From assembly GCA_033557675.1 (NCBI GenBank), contig JAWQRM010000002.1:1-58076 (forward strand): 58,076 bases of DNA, written 5' to 3'. How positions within the stretch are numbered: position 1 is the stretch's first letter; every line of letters starts with the position of its first letter. A program made the translations under genes and the position numbers. Origin of the DNA: Coptodactyla brooksi (lineage: Eukaryota > Arthropoda > Insecta > Coleoptera > Scarabaeidae). Under the pieces are notes generated by a model. It saw nothing but the letters and a program-made list of their open reading frames with translations, had not been told where the DNA came from and made no database searches. This document shows positions 32,881 through 45,336 of this stretch, in pieces.

Positions 32881-33859
32881 ATAATAGGTATTATGGATTG
32901 ATGCGGTACATCCTGTAACGAACAGTTGACAATACGTTCAATGCTAAGAAATCACAGTAAGTGAGCTTTGTAAGGTAAAGAGACAAGGTATAAGATGTTT
33001 TTTTCAAAAAGTTGTTCTTCTGTGAACTGTACTCTCTATAAATGAAACTGGCTTAACGGTAACCTGGCCTAGTTATCCTGTTTCTAATGATAATCATGTA
33101 ACAAGAGCTGTCCAAATATGACAATGGTGTCCTGAACACGTTTTTGTTTTCAAGATATCAAGTGTCCGTGCAGATGTCTAATCCATATATGTAGAGATAT
33201 TTAAATGACATAACTATCAGGGAATTTTTTCACCGCCAGGGTTTTTCTATGATTTTGACGAGCTGCGTCTCCAGATATCCGATAACTGCCATTTATCACA
33301 AACTTACACGAACTAGTTTCCTTTTTTTTTGCAAATATCGGGAGACATTTATTTATCAATCAGGTGTACAAGCTAAACAAGCCAGTGTGCGGATGTTGAT
33401 TGTTTTCCGGCACCACCGGCACTGTATCGATTTAGGAAATGGAATTTCTCACCCTATATAGGTAGCATTCTAGACCATTGTCCGCGTATCCATTATAACT
33501 AACGACGCAGTTAGAATTTCGTCGGCAATGCAAGGTTATCTCTAGCACCTATTCGGCAATAGTTCAAATGTCGTGATTGCTCATGATTATGCCTATTAAC
33601 GTCCCTGTCCGGCACATATGGTAAGTATAATTATTTATTACGGTATAGAGTACATGCAAAAGATAACTAGTAAATATTAATTTGATAATAATCTAAACTA
33701 TTGGCTTTCCATAAATATCCATCATATATTTAAAAACGTCATAATTCATCAAAGTTATTCACTTTCTATAAATTTATAATAAAAGAACAATATCTTCTGT
33801 AATGCGATTTTGGATGGAATACTGCGCGATGAATGCTTTTGCATTTTGACTTTAACGAA

Positions 33860-34160
33860 GACTGGAAGTTCTGCCTTTTCTCCGTTTCGTTACCGGTGGT
33901 ATACGCATAACTTTTTCTAAATACCCTTCAGCTTCCTCCGTGATTGTTTCAAGGAACATACAGGGCGTGCGTCGTGAGAAAGGACAGTTACAAAGTAGGG
34001 AGCTAAACGAGGCGACGTAAATTTAGAACGCTGTTGGAGCCAAATAATGCCTAGGGCGGTGGACAGTTTGATAGATCGATAACGTTTTAAAGCGAATTTT
34101 AATTGTAGGTGTGGCTGGATGCTAGTTCAGCAGTGTGTCGGTTTTAATTTGCGTCAATGA
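33860..34160. other. Second GC-richer non-coding block
   Basis: About 300 bp with balanced composition in an AT-rich setting, without a long open frame on either strand and without a second copy in the window. It could be a conserved regulatory element or an unknown repeat. Confidence 0.25.
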
Positions 34161-34895
34161 AAGAGCTATGTAATGATACTGCTGGCACTAATGTCTTTAA
34201 TTATATCGACGTTGAATTATTGCTTTGTAATGGAGTAGTTGTTATACAATCAGTATATCGAGTGATGTTACTTCACAAAATAAAAATTTTAGGAAACTTT
34301 TTATAGGCCAAAGAATAGTTCAAGGTTTCAGGACTTTATATCGCATCCACAGCATTTTTTAAACTAACTACTGGTGATATTTAAAGTCGATACTATGCAG
34401 ACTTTTCAAGCCATGATAGACTGCAAATCATCACGAGCGTCTGTGGCTCGACCAACTAGACACTTTTGCAACCTGAATAATCGTAGAACCTTTCTCCAAG
34501 CTCACATAAAATAACAATAAATTAGCATAACCAAACTACAGAGGGACATAATTACTCCTCATTGGTTCGCTTTATGCTTGTATGCTTTATATAATATCTT
34601 CGATATTGCTGGTTATGCTTTTGACATAAAGTATAATATAAAGAAAAGCTGAGAAGGATATTTTTTATGAACAAGTTAGTGAAAGGCGGTTTAAAGCAAT
34701 TTAAGGCAGAACTCCTTACATAAGGCTAGAAAATAAGTCTGAGACTATATAATATACAGTATGACACTAATATAACGCTAACTACGAGTACAAACAATGA
34801 CACTAACTACAAACCTTGTTGTGTTGACAATATTTCGATGCATTTGGTGATTTTTAAATATATTAGTCATTTGTTCGAATGGGCGAAGATGTGGT

Positions 34896-35230
34896 TTAGA
34901 GTAACAGAAAACTTTGTGTTGGGTCTACTGGCTGAAAGTACCTAAAGCACATTACTTGAATTAATATTACATGTTGTGTTTCCTTTGTGTGAAACATGTA
35001 ACCGATCATCCTCTTATAATTTATTTTGTTTTCTAATATTTTCACGTTTTCTAAAGTGAACTTGCTTTGCATGTTTAAATAATGTTGGGCTAAAGCATTG
35101 TCGATTTTTAACCATGCGCAAGTTCGGCCAACGTATTTTACCTTACAATTTACGTAGAAACGGAATATATAATAGTTGGTTGTTTCAATCTCATGTTTAT
35201 CTAAGATGTCCAGTATCATAAAAATTATTT
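34896..35230 (-). pseudogene. Penelope-like GIY-YIG endonuclease fragment 2
   Basis: A minus-strand frame of 107 codons with ILDKHEIETTNYYIFRFYVN, then CKVKYVGRTCAWLKI (the YVG of the GIY-YIG nuclease with the following Thr), then NALAQHYLNMQSKFTLENVKI and a YxxxxHTKE segment. The order matches the endonuclease end of Penelope-like proteins, including the conserved His and the late Glu. The GIY motif has degenerated to NYY/YIF. Its frame is open but starts in mid-domain, and no reverse transcriptase precedes it. It differs strongly from the element at 27 kb, so it is another lineage. Confidence 0.65.
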
Positions 35231-37260
35231 TTGTTGAACAATGTTTGCAGAATTCTTTGATTCAATGTCTAATATGTCCTTCAATTCAGGTATAGAATTT
35301 CACTCTGTATGAGTCCTGCCCTATAACACTCCCATTATCCCTTGAGGAAAATAGGATTAATAAAATAACCATTAATAATCAAAATATTTTCATGTTCAAA
35401 TTATTAACTATTATGGCGTCCTGACCAGTAGTTGATCTATAGTCCTTTTTATAGAAATTTATAATAGCCTTAAAGTAAATTAGAATTTCGATTCATAAAC
35501 TCAAAATATGAATGAATATTACCCTAAAATATGTAATAAAGGGGTAGAATATATTTGAAAGCTTTGAGATTTAAATGTGTACATGTATGTAATTATAACC
35601 CAACCCTTTTCGATATCATATCGCAATACTACGCCCAAAATTCAACCAGCATCAAAGCAAGACAAAGTCATGCGCGTTGTACCACCTACTTGTTTATTTA
35701 ATTGTTATTTAATCCTTCATCGCAATACTGAAAAACACTAAGGCTACTGTTGCAGTCTCTGTGACGTGAATTTCCATAGTAAAGTTAATACAACTTTTTT
35801 AATTTGTGTTCAAACAATATTTTCATAAAAATTAAATGCTAATTCAAAAGTACCTAAGGAGCTGAAATTACTTAAGGAGCAGCCATTTAAGATAGTGGAA
35901 TTACAAAATCCGGAGGTAGAATTTGCGTCCTTTAGGACTGCACTGTAGTTATTCATTCATAACAATATGGGGATTATTACTTACTTTAACAACTTAAATT
36001 AACAGCACAATCTTCAAACGTACATACTCAACTCTCAAAGCCAAAGGGCAAGTGTTGGTGTGTCAACACCACTATATTAATATGTTATAGGTCACATAAA
36101 CGATATATTTTGTTAAGCAGTGTACTTGAAGCTTGAAAGAACAGTGCAATTTAAAGTTACGATAAATCATGTTAATAGGGCAATAATTCGCGTAATTTCT
36201 GATGGCTGTGCGTTTGAAGTGATATTACCTAAAATATTATAATATTATTATATTAAATATTGTTACTGCATATTTTATCATTAAAATTAAACAATATCAA
36301 TACTAATTGTATTTCTAACTTGTGGGATTCCATAAACAATCATGTTGAAGATATAGTAAAGTATCTCTCTACGACCACTTCACATTGTAAATTCGCAATT
36401 TGGCAAGAAAAGTTATGACTGATACATACTGCAGTGTCTTCAGTTCACATGCTCCTACATGATGTATTATGCAGATAACTTGGAACTCTTCGTGTTAGGT
36501 GTACAACAAAAGCTGAATCACGCCTGAATTCAATTAGCCAGTTGCTGAATTAATTTCTAATGTTTTCAGAACCCTAAAAGCCAGAAAATATACATTTATT
36601 AAAATTATCTTAATAAATTATTATCTTAAAATAAATTATCTTAAAATTATTTATTAAATTATAAGTTCTGCAGTGCAGAGATTAATATAAAACTATAAGT
36701 AAATGAAACAAAAGTGGTCAAAATAAAAAATGGTCAATTATAAATGAAACGAACTGTTTATGATTTTCTTCCTTATGAATACCTGATTCGATAAGAACGG
36801 AAATAAAGAAAAGTATATATATAGAGAATATGCAAGGAGTTCCCTTCCTTACAACTTCAAAGAGTCTTATGGAAAAATCTTGAATCCCACGTGGATTTAA
36901 GATAAACTATTGTAAATGAGCTAAGCAAATTGTTGTTGCTTATTCTACATTCTTAACCTATCCATTCTTATTCTACGTTCATACTTCTGGTAAGGTAACT
37001 AAAAAAGCAGAATAAATTGCGCATATGAAATCACCAAATACATAGATAAGTGAATTGTCGATTTGGAAACTTTGCTTTTATAACAAGTTCGTTAATGGTT
37101 ACCACTTAATAAAACTAGAAACTAACTGCTCTATGCACGTTTCGATGACCAAGTCGGCATCCTTGGGAGCACTACAGACAGAAGACGAAATAAACAGTCC
37201 GTTCTATTATGTACTGACAGGTGACAACCAGATGTTGCTCTACTGCATAACGTGACCAAT
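35231..37260. other. Non-coding AT-rich stretch
   Basis: No supported gene or named repeat. TTAAAATTATTTATTAAA-like low-complexity sequence lies at 36600-36670. Confidence 0.45.
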
Positions 37261-37268
37261 AGAAACCA

Positions 37269-38490
37269 TTAAAGTGTTTTCTGTTCTTTTATTTCTCGTG
37301 ATTTTTCTAAACGGCGCTGTTGTAAAAAGTGCCGTTCTTGTTGTAAAAACGCGGTATCATCCAAATTTTCCTTATATTTACAACGGTTAGTTAACTTATC
37401 TATTAGTTTCTTATCATATCCGTTGATAGTAGCTATATTTCTAATATGGTACCTCTTTTTATTATACCGAACTAAATTAAGAGGAAAATTTACTAAATGA
37501 TGGACTAAAAAATGTAAACTAACCATTCTTTGCTGAACACAATGAGAAGAATCAGCAGGAATATATCTGTTTGTAGCGGTGCTTTTCCTGTATACATCAA
37601 ATTCTAATCTACTATTATTTCTAATGACTAAGGCATCTAGAAATGGTAGTGTTCTCTATTTCATATGTAAATTTTATAGCGGGGAATTGAGCCAGTAATT
37701 GAGCCAGAAAATCATCAACTTGAGGCCTTTTTGTGTAAAAAACCGTGAAAATGCCATCGCCATACCTATGCCATACTCTTGGGATATACTCAAACTGTTT
37801 GTTAGCCTGGGGTTCAAGCTTAGTCACGAAGAGGTCTGCCATGAACGGTAAAAGGCAATTACCCATCGCTGTTCCTTCATATTGTCTATAGCAATGTCCT
37901 CTGAATTGAAAGTGATTTTGATCCACGCATAGCTAAGTCAAAAATAAGTATTCCCAAATAATTTTGTCATTCAAGTTGCTTAATTTAAGTAGTTCTTCCA
38001 GGTAAAACAAAGCATGTGGAACAGGTACACTAGGGAACAATAAGCTCACATCAAACGAAAAAATTATTTTCACTTCTTGAAGGCGCGTGTCCTTAATCTT
38101 ATTAATAATGTCAAGCGAATTTTTAACAAAAAAATTTTGTAATTTTAGGGATAAATTTTCTAATTCGTTTGATAACCATTTCGAAATGGCATATGTGGGG
38201 ATGTTAATGGCTGATACTATAGACCGTACTGTCTTCCTTGATTTATGTATTTTAGGGCGACAATATAATCTCTGCATCCTAGGGCTGTTGTATTATATTA
38301 CTGTTATATTGGTGTATTATAAGTACCGTTAATCTGTCTTACCATTTTTGGTAATGAGTTTCTTAAGACGGAACTATATGGTCCGGACTTAATCACGTTG
38401 TCAACTTGTTCAAAATAATCGCATCTATCCAATACATCTATCTCACTGAATTGTGGATTTGGAATTGTGGAAAACCGATGTTAGTGGTAA
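37269..38490 (-). pseudogene. Penelope-like reverse transcriptase remnant 3
   Basis: Telomerase-related reverse transcriptase on the minus strand. N-to-C order: DRCDYFEQVDNVIKSGPYSS and SLPKMVRQINGTYNTP (about 38330-38440), LYCRPKIHKSRKTVRSIVSA (about 38210-38270), FDVSLLFPSVPVPHA (about 38000-38050, carrying the first catalytic Asp), FQFRGHCYRQYEGTAMGN (37855-37910), then RYGDGIFTVFY (about 37735-37770) where YVDD is expected, so the second Asp of that pair has become Gly, then KFTYEIENT. The downstream part (37269-37526) has the RNIATINGYDKKLIDKL helix. The endonuclease is not seen below 37269. Frameshifts near 37930 and 37620 split it. Confidence 0.85.
37269..38490 (-). mobile_element. Penelope-like element 3
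   Basis: The element is defined by the reverse transcriptase remnant over the same interval. A hammerhead-like motif of opposite strand lies 0.95 kb away at 39435-39477 and could belong to its terminal repeat, but they are not proven to be one unit. Confidence 0.7.
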
Positions 38491-39434
38491 AAAAACCGGG
38501 GTGGTCAATTGCTTTGTTTCAAAAAATAAAAGCACATGACGTGCCCATTTTAGTATTCTGTAGATAAAGTTAATGTATGTACTACGCAGGTAGTATACGT
38601 GTAAGATAATATAATGAACTTTCAAAGATAGACAAATAATTATTAAGTTATACATAGCATATTATTAACTACACTTCGATTTTCACATATCTGTACTACA
38701 TATTTTGTACGTATCGCTGTAGCACACTTGTGAACATGGGTACAAAATTACATTTTCTGTTTTATTTCCTTACATATCTGTAAGTAGTTATTCATCTCTT
38801 TGTCCGTCATCTACCTTTTCGTACGACTTCATTACGACTTTATGTGGTGCTTCCGATACACTCGTTGGCACTATTCGAAACATATACAAAAACTAGAAAC
38901 GTGCAGGTCCTATAGTATGCACAATATGGGAAATCCTCTTGTATGGTTGCTTTTCTGAAACATTTGCGTGAACGTTCTTGTTTCTGTTACGTACCACCTA
39001 AATTTCTTTCTATAATTCAAATTGGCACAATTGATATCAGAGCTTTGATGTACTGTGTTCAGATTTTTTGCACAATTGTCTGTAAGTAACAACTCAGAAT
39101 ATCCCCCCCCCCCAAGAATGTTGACGTTTGTAATTTATTTAATGGTTTTTAAAAATTACTCTTTAATCACCAATTTTTATAAATAAATTTTTACGCACCG
39201 TTATGTGCATAGTGTAGTTTTGAAACAGCCTAGGCATCCTTGTTTCTTTATCATTAATTACGGATATTTACAGATTAAAGTTTATAATATCGTAGTAATC
39301 TACTTTATTAAACTATGTATTTAAAACTAGTTGTTCAATATAATTTAGTAAATAAAAGAATTTCACTACAGCATGTTTTATTAACCCTTTATACTGCTGA
39401 CCATCTCGGTCATTATAGCCGACTATCTCCGTCA

Positions 39435-39477
39435 GCTCCCGATGAGGTCGACTTTACCGGCGAAACGAGCATCGAGC
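39435..39477 (+). ncRNA. Hammerhead-like ribozyme motif, GTCGAC type
   Basis: Stem I GCTC (39435-39438) pairs exactly with GAGC (39474-39477). The core reads CCGATGA (39439-39445), with an extra G, then stem II GTCG/CGGC (one wobble pair; 39447-39450 with 39458-39461). GAAA is at 39462-39465. Stem III keeps A-T beside a C-A mismatch around the loop GAGC, and the cleavage site would be ATC. Downstream TTTTGGTGAAGTGGTAACCA is shared with the copy at 55.9 kb. Confidence 0.6.
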
Positions 39478-39909
39478 AAATAAAAGGTATTGTTTTGGTG
39501 AAGTGGTAACCAGTGATTAATTTGTTACAAAAGTCAAATGTTCCAAATCTATAACTGAAGTTCCCAGTTATCGATTTATTTGTCCCTCTAATGACATCTT
39601 ACGAGAACATATTGAGAATTGAATTTTAGTTAGTACGTTCAGAGTCAGTTCGTCTTTATATTATAAGTTGCATGATTAAGTCTTAACAAGGCAGTACTGA
39701 TTATTGTGTTATATTACGAATTATTGACAACATTGGTATTTTGTATTTATTATGTTATATGTAATGTAGATTTCTTTGTTGTATAATGCATTTGCACTTG
39801 ATTCCGGTGGAAAGTCGTCTTTCATTCTTCCAGGCTTGTAATTTGTTTCTTTTGCAATTTGTTGGAACACGAACTGTAGGCTTCCAGTTAATCAAAACTC
39901 AATGGCGCC

Positions 39910-40142
39910 CTTAAATAAAATAGCCCTCAAGAAATCGCCCTTCGGACTGTAGCAAAGCAGTCTGGCCGATTTTGCCAGCGAAGTTTGACTTCTTTAGATC
40001 ATCCAGTGTTAGTAGGCTGGTATATTTCTTTGGGTGGCGGCGTGTTGTTCTTTTGCCGGCACCTCGGCTAGGCGTCACAGTATTGACTAGGGTGTCAATC
40101 GATTATACCCCACGTAGGTTGTTGTTTATGGTTAATGTGTTA
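39910..40142 (-). pseudogene. Unrecognised coding-like fragment
   Basis: A minus-strand frame with one internal stop contains TLVNTVTPSRGAGKRTTRR and SLLTLDDLKKSNFAGKIGQT, followed by ALLQSEGRFLEGYF. It has the look of a real basic protein, and the GC content is higher than around it. The plus strand is also open (39972-40196). I do not recognise the family. It lies 0.45 kb from a hammerhead motif and may be part of the same retroelement. Confidence 0.25.
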
Positions 40143-41797
40143 TTGATTGTTTTACGGAGTTCTGGCCAATTCGTAATGTTTACTTCTATGGATTAATTCG
40201 GGAGTTTTATGCGATTAATTAGGATCAAAGTCATTATATTGTGATTATCCGAACTCAGCTCATGCATTACTATATGATTTATGGCTGTTACTTATTTGTT
40301 TTGTTGTAGGCCTATTGTGGTACTACTGTGGTGCACTATTGAAGAATAGTACGTATACGAGAATGGAAACTATAAAACTACGTTGTGGTTACCTTTCACA
40401 AATCTACTTAGCATTAATCTTCTACGATTGTCACTATAATTACTTTGTGAATATTAAGTAATATATAATTACTTTGTTATTAAAATCCAGCAGGGACTGC
40501 ATTTCGTTGAGATCTAGAGAAGATTGGTGATCGTTGCATAGGTTAACTACTATGATGCATTGGATTTTCGGTGATACAAATCATATACGTTCTCTTTTTA
40601 TACGTCTGTTCTTTGATAACCGGATTCCTAACCAACTCGCCGTCTTATTTATTCTGTAGAGGCGACACCTAACTGCTTCATAATTCACCTAACTGCTCCA
40701 GAAAAGCAGTTTCTCAGTTTAATCATACATTAAAAGTATCGTTAGGTAATTAAAAAGATGGAGTATACGTAGTAAGTTATAATGATGTATTAGAAAAAAT
40801 AGGTCTGCACAAACAAGGTTCAAAGTGTACATAGCTCGCTTAAAGTACGGTCGTACGGAGAAATCTGACGTATCCCAATATACTTTTAATAGGAACCGAC
40901 AGTATCAGTGTAGACAACGTGGAATTACTTAGTAATGTGTCCAACAACGGATTTTTTTGGTGCAGTTGATAGTTTACAAATTATCAAATATCAGAATAGA
41001 CTTAAGAATAGACAGAGGGCTAATATCGTTTAGCTTTCTGTATAACGTAGTAGACTAGATAAGGTATAGTGAAGGCAACATTATGAGATTAACAGTTTAT
41101 AAAGGGTAGAGATTCAGTATTGCCATCTTATGCACGGGCACGGAAAGCGCTATACGAGAAGCACTGCCTTCCTTTGGTTGTGCTAATGCAATTATGAAGC
41201 GGTTACTTGAAGCGGTGACATTGTTTAACTTTGCTACTAAACCAGAGATCTCAAACCCACAAATTTTGTCCTTAAAATAATGCCCATGAAATCAGATTAT
41301 TTATCTTTTGAATTTTAAAATATGTACAGCTAGTTTATTTGCCACGAATAAAGATTCTATTCAATTTAGAATTGGAAATTCAAATTTTAAATTGTTTGGT
41401 CGTTGCTGATAAATTCAGTTTCCAATTTGACTAACAAAATCATGTTATGTCAACTCGTGCCGTACACGAGCTTTACATGGCATAGTCGTAACACGTATCC
41501 TCTCAAACTCAGTGCAAAATAAAATGTTGCTATCATTATGCAATTTTACTCTCCAAAAACTCTAATGAACTTAGGGTTTCTGGCGAATCGTATAAATATT
41601 CGTGTAAACATTTCAGACTTCCGCATTTCAATTACGAAAGTTCGTAATAACATTGCAATTCAAACAACAACTTACGCCCAGTATTTATGGCACTGGAAAT
41701 GTTATACATATTTCACGATGCAATTAGAACAAAGGTTTTGGTATAAATAATATTAATTCAATGCGAAGGTGAAATCAATCTCCACAATCTATAATAC

Positions 41798-41898
41798 TTA
41801 CTTATACAGTTATCTTTACTTATCTTACGTACTTATCTTACGTACTTATACAGTATTATACAGTAATATCACTTATCTTACGTACTTATACAGTTATC
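41798..41898 (+). repeat. ACTTATCTTACGT tandem/interspersed repeat
   Basis: ACTTATCTTACGT occurs three times and ACTTATACAGT(T/A) four times in alternating order, so this is a small, irregular tandem array. Confidence 0.8.
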
Positions 41899-42373
41899 GT
41901 CGGAGCTGCGTATACATGATGCTATGTTGTTCATAATAGGATGCTGTAAAGGGCAAGGGATTCAACTGGAATAATAAACCATAAAGCAAAGGAATAGGAA
42001 ACAATATTTGAATACGTTACATTTACAGTCAAATCACGTATATGGATGAACATTTACTACTTTTCAATGTAGTATTCTGATTCTATTTCACCATGAAAAG
42101 TACAGTGTAAAGCATGTAAATAATTTGAAATCGTTTTGTTCAATAACGGAGCACCCTATCAAAATTTAGGAAGGGCGCCTGTATAACTTTATTTGCAAAT
42201 CATTGTTAAATAAATGTTTTGAAGAGTTGATTTCCAGTTCAGATCAATCCGTTCTGAAGTTCAATTATTCTTAACTAGTTTGGATACAGTTCATATGATA
42301 GTTCAAGAGATGAAGTGTGGCCTTTTTTAAGATTATTGCAGAATGAAGTACTCTGACTATTAATATGCCATTT

Positions 42374-42408
42374 AGGAATGACTCCGCCCCATAACTGGAG
42401 TCATCCCT
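42374..42408. repeat. Palindrome, 12 bp arms
   Basis: Arms 42374-42385 and 42397-42408 pair at 11 of 12 positions. Confidence 0.7.
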
Positions 42409-42898
42409 ACACTTTACATCCACTGTACACTTTCTAGTCAAATGAAGAGCTCTAATCATTAAACTTCTGTAATTGAAATAAAATTCGTGGGCGAAGACCA
42501 ACGAAAACGTTCGGGGATATTTGTTTATTCACGTACATTTGGAGAAGGACTACTACTCATTTGCCTTTGTTCGTCTAGTATGTACACGACTTTATAAATC
42601 CAACACGGAATAAATTCAGCTGATTTGCTACACACGCATTTGCTAAGTTTCGTTCCGCTAGTATGGAAGTGACTTGGCGTGTAAAGAGGTCTACATGACA
42701 GTATATTAGTTTATTTAGTATTGACCCCTAGAGAGTTGATTACTCACGAATTCCGCCCCTTTCCAACTTCAATAATTCTGCATTGCACTAATCCGCTCAT
42801 TCTTTAACCCGAGAACGCAGTCTTTTAACAGGTATAGGTACAGCTTGATAATGATAACAAAGTGACGCTGCTGACTCAGGCCAGAATATTGAATAGCA

Positions 42899-42985
42899 TG
42901 ATATATATATATATATATATTAAGTCATTCTAACTAGTGGTTCGAAAGGGCTGTAAAAAAAGAACCACTGGTTAGAATGACCTAA
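42899..42985. repeat. AT microsatellite with adjacent 22 bp-arm hairpin
   Basis: AT units (about 42899-42921) are followed by a hairpin with arms 42921-42942 and 42963-42985. The arms are nearly perfect, with the loop at 42943-42962. Confidence 0.75.
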
Positions 42986-43328
42986 TATTTCATCTGAGTA
43001 TACGTGAAGTAATGGCAATATGTTTTGCAAAAGAAAAAAACTGTTGTGGCACTCTTTGTTCAAAACCAGCACAAGGCGAAAAAATCGGTTTTTAATTGTC
43101 CCTAGGTTAAAAATCGTAGAAAAAGCAAAAACTGATGAACCATAATACTTTTGATAACAGGGTGATATTATCGTGCAATCGTATTTGTACGTCTGCTATA
43201 AATTCTAATCTTTTTGGATAGTTTGTAGCCAGTGGACTTGTTGAAGATGAATTGTCATGAACCACCACTTGTTAAAGATGAATCTTGAATGGATGGAAGT
43301 CTTGAACTTGAGACAGAGATCTCTGGTG

Positions 43329-43371
43329 GCTCCCGACGATGCTGACATGGTCGACGAAACGTACGTCAAGC
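43329..43371 (+). ncRNA. Hammerhead-like ribozyme motif, GTCGAC type
   Basis: Stem I GCTC/AAGC (43329-43332, 43368-43371; three of four pairs), core CCGACGA (43333-43339), extra T, stem II GCTGAC/GTCGAC (four pairs plus a wobble, one mismatch), GAAA (43356-43359). Stem III is a full C-G plus A-T around GTAC, and the GTC cleavage site would follow at 43365-43367. Confidence 0.6.
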
Positions 43372-44494
43372 AGTTAATTTCCTGGTTTGGTTAAGCTAAC
43401 AATTTAGGAGACTTATTTTGCTAGGTTACACCTAGATAGCTCAGTACTTGACATGATACTAAGCTTGTTTAGAACTCAGTTAGTGTAATCAAAGGGCGGA
43501 AGATTGTCTTATGACTAATTTAGTGCGGGCAAAAAGTGAATATAACTATGAATCCTTAATGAGCCTTACCACCTAATGAATTCTTATTCATGAGGCAGTA
43601 GAATTAGGAATTCTTTAAATCTTTTATTGACGAAAGTAAAATTAACTGTAAATCAAGCAGAATGAGCATTAGAAACAAATTTATATAAAAAAGACTGCCT
43701 TACGAACTTATTTACGATGATTAATGAGTTATCATGAGTGTTGGGAATTCGTTTACAGTAAAAACCCAGCAAATTGAGAAACAGAAATGTTTATAGTATT
43801 AGGGAAGCAGAATAGGCTAGACTTTTCTAAACAGGCTACCCAAATAAATACAAATAGTTCTCCAATCTTTAAACCTATTCCAAATTGTTTAAAATCTATA
43901 TTAAACATGGTGGTAAATTGGTTAAAGACTTAAAACCAATTAAATCAAAATAGAACGTAAATGTAATTTATAAACCAGTTTATTTGCCGACTATAATTAA
44001 CAATAATCCAATGAATGGAATAATAATGTGTATATAATTAACAATAATGTGTTTAATTAACCGCAGAATTTTAATCAATCCCCTAATAGGAATTGTTGCT
44101 AGCCATTTATTCAAAATTAAGCGTTTATTCCGAATTTCAACAAAATGGACCAATGACGATCAGAAATCCAAATTTTAGACCACCTACTGGCATTTGTTTA
44201 ATATATTTCAGATTAAATATAAATGATAGATATAAATGAATAAAACAAGACATTAATGACGTAGAACTTGATAACATGTTCTATGATAAATAGACCTTTC
44301 AATATTATCAATATTGCGAAACGCCACCAAACGGCATTGAAAGAAACCAAGGTGACATAATAAAAATTAAAAATTCAGGTGAAATCGCAAATGAGGATTT
44401 TTTGCAAAGCGGTCTCTGAATCAACAACATTCAAATGATCGAGATTAATACGTAAAATTTGAATAGCTTACCATAAATTATACCGGAACTAATT

Positions 44495-44590
44495 AATCGA
44501 AAAATATTAATTCATACAGGAGCCTCTGCTTCGAGTTTATCACAAAATTTAGTGGAAATTTATTTTGAAGAGTGCATTTTTAATTAACTT
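44495..44590 (+). pseudogene. Gypsy aspartic protease fragment
   Basis: The frame ILIHTGASASSLSQNLVEIY matches the LIDTGASxSxI active-site loop of retroviral-type proteases that cleave the Gag-Pol precursor, but the catalytic Asp is replaced by His. The frame closes soon after. It lies about 1.1 kb upstream of the reverse transcriptase remnant on the same strand, as expected for gypsy. Confidence 0.7.
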
Positions 44591-45336
44591 TATTTGATTA
44601 AAAAAATAATTATAATGAAACGATTATAAAACACTAATTCCAAGCTCACAAATTTTTAGCGAATATGGTGGAATTATAGGCAGTGACATTAAAAATTAAA
44701 TGCACGTTTAAATTACAAACATAAAATTTTCGAATCTTGGTATGCACCTACTCAGTTCAAGCTTAACAATCTCGGGATAGAAATCCCAGCTAGGACAAGA
44801 CGAACAGGTAAAATTCCCATGTAGGATAGTGAAGATTAGTTTGTATTCAATCATATGGAACTGAAAGTCCACGCCTACTAATAATAGTAAATCGTCATGA
44901 AGCCATAGTAGCGGTAATTAATTTTAATGAGTATCCAGTCCAATTAAGTGTAAAACCCATAGATCTTGAAGAGATAAAATATCCAATTATTGAAAAATAC
45001 AATTTCGAATTTAACATTAAGAGATATAAGAAATATTCAAAAGAAAACAACTAAAAGAAAACTAAGATTGGATCTCTTAAATTCTGAAGAAAAGCAGAAT
45101 ACAAAATTCAATTTATAAATAATGAGATAATTCATAATGATAATTCTCTTAACATTTCATTCGAACGTTAACCATGAAGTCAATTTAAGTGATAATTTAA
45201 ATAAATGATAAAAATGATATTCCAGTATGTTAAAAACCTTGTATGAAACCATACAATCAAAGATTAGAAATAAAAAGACAAATTAACAAACCACTAAACC
45301 AAACTATTTACTGGAGTTAAGAAACGCCTTAACTAC

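Larger units (their letters stand above)
40200..43320. other. Non-coding stretch with small repeats
   Basis: No supported gene. It includes a 17 bp-spaced duplication of CACCTAACTGCT (40668 and 40686) and the tandem array, palindromes and microsatellite listed separately. Confidence 0.45.

Noticed and set aside
41798..41898. Alternating short repeats considered as a CRISPR-like array
   Set aside because: The units are only 11-13 bp, the order is irregular and there are no unique spacers; this is a eukaryotic minisatellite-like array.
42930..42955. GGTTCGAAA as a possible tRNA T-loop
   Set aside because: No acceptor, D or anticodon arms can be folded around it; it is part of a hairpin next to an AT microsatellite.
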